DNA from: Triglochin maritima
Lineage: Eukaryota; Streptophyta; Magnoliopsida; Alismatales; Juncaginaceae
Direction: 5' to 3'
Assembly (NCBI GenBank): GCA_963682175.1
Contig: OY821789.1
Coordinates: 5,208,001 to 5,272,000 of the forward strand
DNA length: 64,000 bases
Below, piece after piece: positions 59,530-64,000 of this stretch (within the stretch, counting starts at the first letter, position 1; every line of letters starts with the position of its first letter). The notes under the pieces were generated by a model. It was given only the letters and a program-made list of their open reading frames with translations. It did not search any database and was not told the DNA's origin. A program made the position numbers and the translations under genes.

Positions 59530-61398
59530 TCACTTCTGCTTCAAATCAGACTGCTGCTGCAATTGAGCATGTGAATCCGGGATCACTGTTGCTGAGCTGC
59601 TCATTGTTTGATATTGAGGTGGTAACGGAGCCGAAGAGGTCTGAGAGTAATATATTGCCTGCTGTGAGTGAACCGAATCGGAAAACTCATACCCATAACC
59701 AGCAGCAGCTGGGGCTTGAGACGGGTGAGGCGGCAACTGTTGGTAACTCATGTATTGCTGGTTTTGATCGGGCAACTGAACACGCTGGGGAGGGAGACTC
59801 GGTTGTGCAACAACTGAAGCTGTCCCTGCACTCGTCCTATAAATATTACCCGCTGCGGCTGCTGCAGCCAGTTCAGCTTTCAGAACAGGGTTTGAAAGCG
59901 GAATGGTGGGCTTGCTGGAAGCAGGAATCTGCGGGGCTTCACCCAAGTTAGGCTGCTGCATCGGTATGGTATAAGTCGGACTAGGTGGTCGAAAAGGGAC
60001 ATAATACATGGGTATTTGTTGGTTGTAAGTGTGTGGCTGAGTGAATTGCTGTTGGGTATGAATGGGATGGTGCACTTGGTAGTAAGATTGCATCGGAACT
60101 ACCGGATTGGAGTTCTGTTGGTGGATCAAATGAGGATTGGCATGAACATATTGCTGCTGCTGCTGCTGCTGCTGCTGTTGATGTTGTTGTTGCTGTTGGA
60201 CTTGGTCGGGGTGAATCGGCATGGCATACCCCTGATCCGGTATCTGAACTCTGTAACCTGGATCCGACACTACGTATTGCGGTTCTTGCTTAAGATCAGA
60301 CACAGGGTTCAGACCAACAGCCGGCCTACACAAAACAAAATTTCCCCTAATTCATTCTCTTACTGAAATCCAAAACCAAAGCAACAAAACTAAAAAACCG
60401 CAACATTATATATACCTCTCGGGGTTGATCTGCTGCTGCTGTTGAATCGGTGGTTGGTGTGGCTTTCTCATCCCACCGTGCTCGTCCTGATTGGGATTGC
60501 CATGAAGCGCCGCCGCCGCCGGAGGATGAAATACCCCCTCCTCCGGCTTCTGAGCGGAGAGACTCATCTGCGCCAACTGCTCCTCCACTCCCCCGCTCAC
60601 CGCTCTCGGCTCCGGCACCCGAATATTCGACGGCGATAGAGCCGAAGAAGCGGATCCGTACGACGACGCGTTGTCCATCTCCTTCCTGCCCCCATCCGAT
60701 CTTGGAACAGAATTAGGGTTAGGATTATTATTATTGTTGTTGTTGTGATTATTATGAGCAGAAGCAGAAGCGGCGGCTTTCTCCTCCTCCAAGCCGAGAA
60801 GGCAATTAACGGAAGAAGCGATGGAATCAGCAGAAGGACCCCGACTGAGGGCGCCGGCGACTCCGACGGCGCTGTTGAGAGCATCAACGAACCAGGTCTC
60901 GGACTTGGAGTCGTCCAGAAGAGATCCAATAGAGGACTCGGAGGCGGAGTCGGATTTGGCGGGGAAGACGAAGATCCGAATCCGGGAGGAGCGGTTGGAG
61001 GAGGAAGAGGAAGAGGAGGTGATCCGATCGTACTCATCGATCATGTTGTCGAGGTCCTCGTCGGAGGCGAGGGAGATGAGGGAGTCGAGGTCCTCGGTGG
61101 GGAGCTGGTACTTGAGGGAGAAGAAGGCGTGGGGGGAGTGGAAGAGCGAGCGGGAGAGTTTCGAGACGAGGTCGGAGAGGGAGGAGTGGCGGTCCACGAC
61201 GACGATGCGGGTATCGCCGCCGAGGTAGCAGAGAGAGCGGTCGTGGGGGCGGGGGACGATCTGCCCGCCGTAGCTGCACATCAGGCGGAGTTTGGAGGTT
61301 GAGGGGTGGGGGTCGTCCCAGGAGGTGGAGTCGCCGCCGCGGCTGCGCGGGGATGAGTCGACGGAGTCCGGGTAGGACTGGGGCCCGCCGGACTCCAT
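59530..61398 (-). CDS. PB1-domain (octicosapeptide/Phox/Bem1p) protein
   Basis: Two exons, 61398-60416 and 60325-59530 (donor GAGAG|GTATAT, acceptor TGTGTAG), join to 592 residues. PB1 domains form head-to-tail contacts with partner proteins; this family is plant-specific and mostly uncharacterised. The PB1 domain lies at about 36-126: KLRLMCSYGGQIVPRP, DTRIVVVDRHSSLSDLVSKL, then the acidic OPCA segment DLDSLISLASDEDLDNMIDE. Beyond it are low-complexity Ser, Asn and Gln/Pro-rich regions, with a long Gln tract encoded near 60155-60200 (CAG/CAA runs) and Tyr/Pro/Gln-rich repeats to the end. I place the start at 61398 (MESGGPQSYPDSVDSSPRS), which fits relatives; an in-frame ATG at 61464 would add 22 residues. 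Confidence 0.88.
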
Positions 61399-61464
61399 GG
61401 TGATGGTGGTTGGGTGGGCGTCTTTGGTAACGGCAGGCACTAGTGTGTGCCGCGAGCGAGCCAC

Positions 61465-64000
61465 GGAGGGGTTTTGTCTCGGTTTCGGTTTTCGACCTTT
61501 TGGGTTGGTTTATGATGATTCTATTTCTTTTTTCTTTTCCTTACATTTATAGTTTTTTATACTTATACCGTGTGTATTCTCTTGCTTTATATGTTTATTT
61601 TTTTCGATAATTGGAAGGATTGATTTTGATTATTAGCATAAGTCATAGACTTTGCATTGCAATCATACTATCAACTTTGGCTTGGCTCCATAGCTCGACT
61701 CTAGTTTAACTTAAAAATAAAGAATCTTAATGAAAAACAAAAAAAAATCTTCAATTTTGGTTCAGCAAACGAGCCGCTCGAACTCGAAAAAATTTGACGT
61801 TCCGCTCGAAAGTTTGTTCGAATATTTTATTTTTTTCATTTATAAAATATTGTGTTTGGTAATAAAATAAGATAATATTTATGACTCGAAATTTAACTCG
61901 ATTCGGTTCATTTACACCCCTAATCGCATGTATGCATTCTATCCTCGCTGAGAATACACAATATGTGTGATTATATAATTTTTTGATGAATATTTTATGT
62001 ATATGTTTTATGTAGAAGTACTTTTTATTTCTTGTACAATTCTTTTATATTTTTTAATTAAATTTGAATGTGTCGGTGTTCATATCTATTTGAAGCTAAT
62101 TGAATATTGTGGCTCTGCTGATTGAACCGAGCCTATTTCGTAAAATTGTACCTATAGTTTTTTTTAATCTAGTATGGCAATTGTACATGCAAATTTTTAA
62201 TATACAAAATTCATCGTTTTTAATAAATTTGAACAAATAGGAAGTGGGTTCGATTTCTATTTGAAACAAATTGAATACTATCAATCTACTAACTAAGTTA
62301 ATTTAATGAGTGGAATTGTGTTTGATTTTTTTATAATAGGTGCTTAAATTGATGAAAATTGATATGATTATCTAACCACAACAATATCAAGAAGGGTAAA
62401 TTACTATTACAATCCCGTGAATTGTCTTTACGACTGTCCTTACAAATTCCAACCCCATGACCTACCTGACACTTGAGGTTCAATTTCACTTCCGTTCTCG
62501 TCTTAATTGGGAAAATGTCATCATTTCAATCATGTAATTATTTTTGTTATTTTATATAATTTTTATGGATCTTCAGTTTTATGTGCTTTTGATATTGTTG
62601 AACACACTTTCGATCCATCCTGTTGAACCTACAAGTTTCTATTTGTTATTATTGTTCGTTTACATCAAATAATAACAAGAGGATGTATTTGTCTCAGTGG
62701 CACCAAATCGAAGTATACAGTTAAATATTGTTGAAATAGAAGGTGTTGGTGCAAAATGCCCTAAATTCAGGGTATTTTGACGCAAGAAGCAACAGCTGAT
62801 GTTAGAAAAAATAGACATTAACCATAAAAAAATGTGGCATGGATGGAAGTGAACTATACATATGCTTCTTTCTTAAGGATCTCGTCGTATCTTATTTTTA
62901 AATAAATGTTCGTTCGGTATCCTTTAATTTTTCGAAAGTATTTCCTCGTATCGTTGCATTCTAAATGATCTCTGCGTATTTTAGTGTTGAATACATTATT
63001 CTAAGATTCTTACGTTTGAATACACTTATCTAAAATCCATTATTTCGGGTACCCTATATGTGATATTTAAGCTGTATGTACATGAGCTGAGGTGCAAATT
63101 GTCCAACCTATCTTGTACGTTAAGAATCTAACATATGGATTCAAATTTTTAGTGTATTACATTTTCCAATTATGTTCTTGACATCAAGTTGAGAGAAGTT
63201 CAATGAGTATTTGTGAATTTGAGATTGCGTGATATAGCAAAAGTGATTAATCATCATGCCAGTTTATCCAAAGTATAGTTTAATTTTGGAAAAGTATTCC
63301 AACTCAATATACTTAATTTGGGGATGTGAAGAACAATGGCAAAACTTGATAATGATGTAACTGCTTACTGCTGACAAAGATATTCAAACAACCTGCACCA
63401 ATGTAGATATTCTTAAAAGTTTAAAGATATTTGGATGGGGCTGAGATAATGACTTCTTGCTAGCTTTAATTATGGGAGTATTAGACAGTGGGTGGAAGTG
63501 TTGATACTTGTCGAAGCCACCATAATACCTCTTTTTGTGGGAATTTGAGTTCCAGATGATATTTCATTTTCAACAGTTCTGTCTACTCTTTTTTGTTAGA
63601 TTTCCTGCATAACTTAGTTTGAACTTTGAATATTATATTGGTGATTATGGAATTTGTGCGAATGGGGACAGAGGAATAATGATTGAGAACCTTGGTTGGC
63701 CCAATAATCTACTTGATGCATCATATTATAGTTTCTCAAGGATTTTACTTGTGTAAGTTATTACTAGATGCATTGCCTTATAGTTTCTCAAGGGTTGTAT
63801 TTGTCTAAGTCATGCTTGTGGTCACGCCATTGTGTATCCTAGTTTAGGCTCGGTATTCATAATTCGAAAATATTCATGTTCTCGTATGACTCAAACATCG
63901 AATCTATATGTCCTCTTTGGAATCTATTGGTTATTGACCATTAAGTTTAAGGGATTTATTTTCTTATTTCAATGTAATTTGAGCGACAACTATGACACGA
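61465..64000. other. Intergenic, one truncated hAT-like terminus, no gene
   Basis: CGATTCGGTTCATTTACACCCCTA ends at 61921 and resembles the right end of a hAT element (TAGGGGTGTAAA inverted), preceded by CTCGAA-type repeats from about 61755. No matching left end or duplication was found. The remainder, to 64000, is AT-rich without recognisable genes. Confidence 0.5.

Noticed and set aside
60745..61302. Plus-strand Gly/Glu/Val-rich frames opposite the PB1 gene
   Set aside because: Antisense shadows of a GC-rich coding exon with no domain of their own.
61399..61464. Upstream ATG at 61464 as start of the PB1 protein
   Set aside because: The 22 extra residues do not resemble relatives, while MESGGPQSYPDSVDSSPRS at 61398 does.

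Overview
The window is nuclear DNA of a flowering plant, most probably a eudicot. Its genes have many GT-AG introns, its families are plant-specific (SPX3, RAV AP2/B3, PB1 proteins, plant mobile domain), and its AT-rich intergenic DNA is full of plant transposon types (hAT and PIF/Harbinger MITEs, CACTA, MULE-like elements, LINE remnants, a SINE head, a solo LTR). No organellar, bacterial or viral gene set is visible.

Layout. 1-1548: broken armadillo-repeat gene with a plastid-type N-terminus (minus). 2476-4416: SPX3-type phosphate-sensing gene (minus), with two PHR1-binding (P1BS) sites upstream. 4657-11000: transposon belt with two hAT MITEs that keep target-site duplications (TSDs), a long AT-rich inverted repeat, and element E1, a terminal-inverted-repeat (TIR) element packed with a 22-bp minisatellite. 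12364-19423: J-domain plus GPALPP/DUF3752 gene (plus), with a hAT MITE in an intron and an apparent one-base frameshift. 20429-29278: complete MSH2 (plus, 13 coding exons, 937 aa). 29300-39260: transposon-rich stretch with a SINE head, a CACTA element carrying a Ulp1-like protease relic, a plant-mobile-domain pseudogene split by a nested hAT element, another hAT MITE and a LINE zinc-finger fragment. 39264-40382: intronless RAV factor (minus). 43841-46412: element E2, a relative of E1 that contains a FAR1-type DNA-binding fragment, then a second plant-mobile-domain 5' copy and a GC-rich fold-back. 48487-49642: PIF/Harbinger-like element. 50474-54416: lipid phosphate phosphatase gene (minus) with a 2.2-kb solo LTR in its last intron. 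56283-56830: second LINE fragment. 59530-61398: PB1-domain protein (minus). 61465-64000: no gene seen.

The genes are independent single-copy housekeeping or regulatory genes, not an operon or obvious cluster. MSH2 acts in mismatch repair, SPX3 in phosphate signalling, RAV in transcriptional repression, LPP in lipid signalling, and the J/GPALPP protein probably in the nucleus. The least ordinary material is the E1/E2 pair: related TIR elements 33 kb apart that carry the same 22-bp minisatellite in opposite orientations, together with inverted duplications able to form a hairpin of about 106 bp. Exon boundaries were read by eye from splice signals and protein homology known from memory; no search was run.
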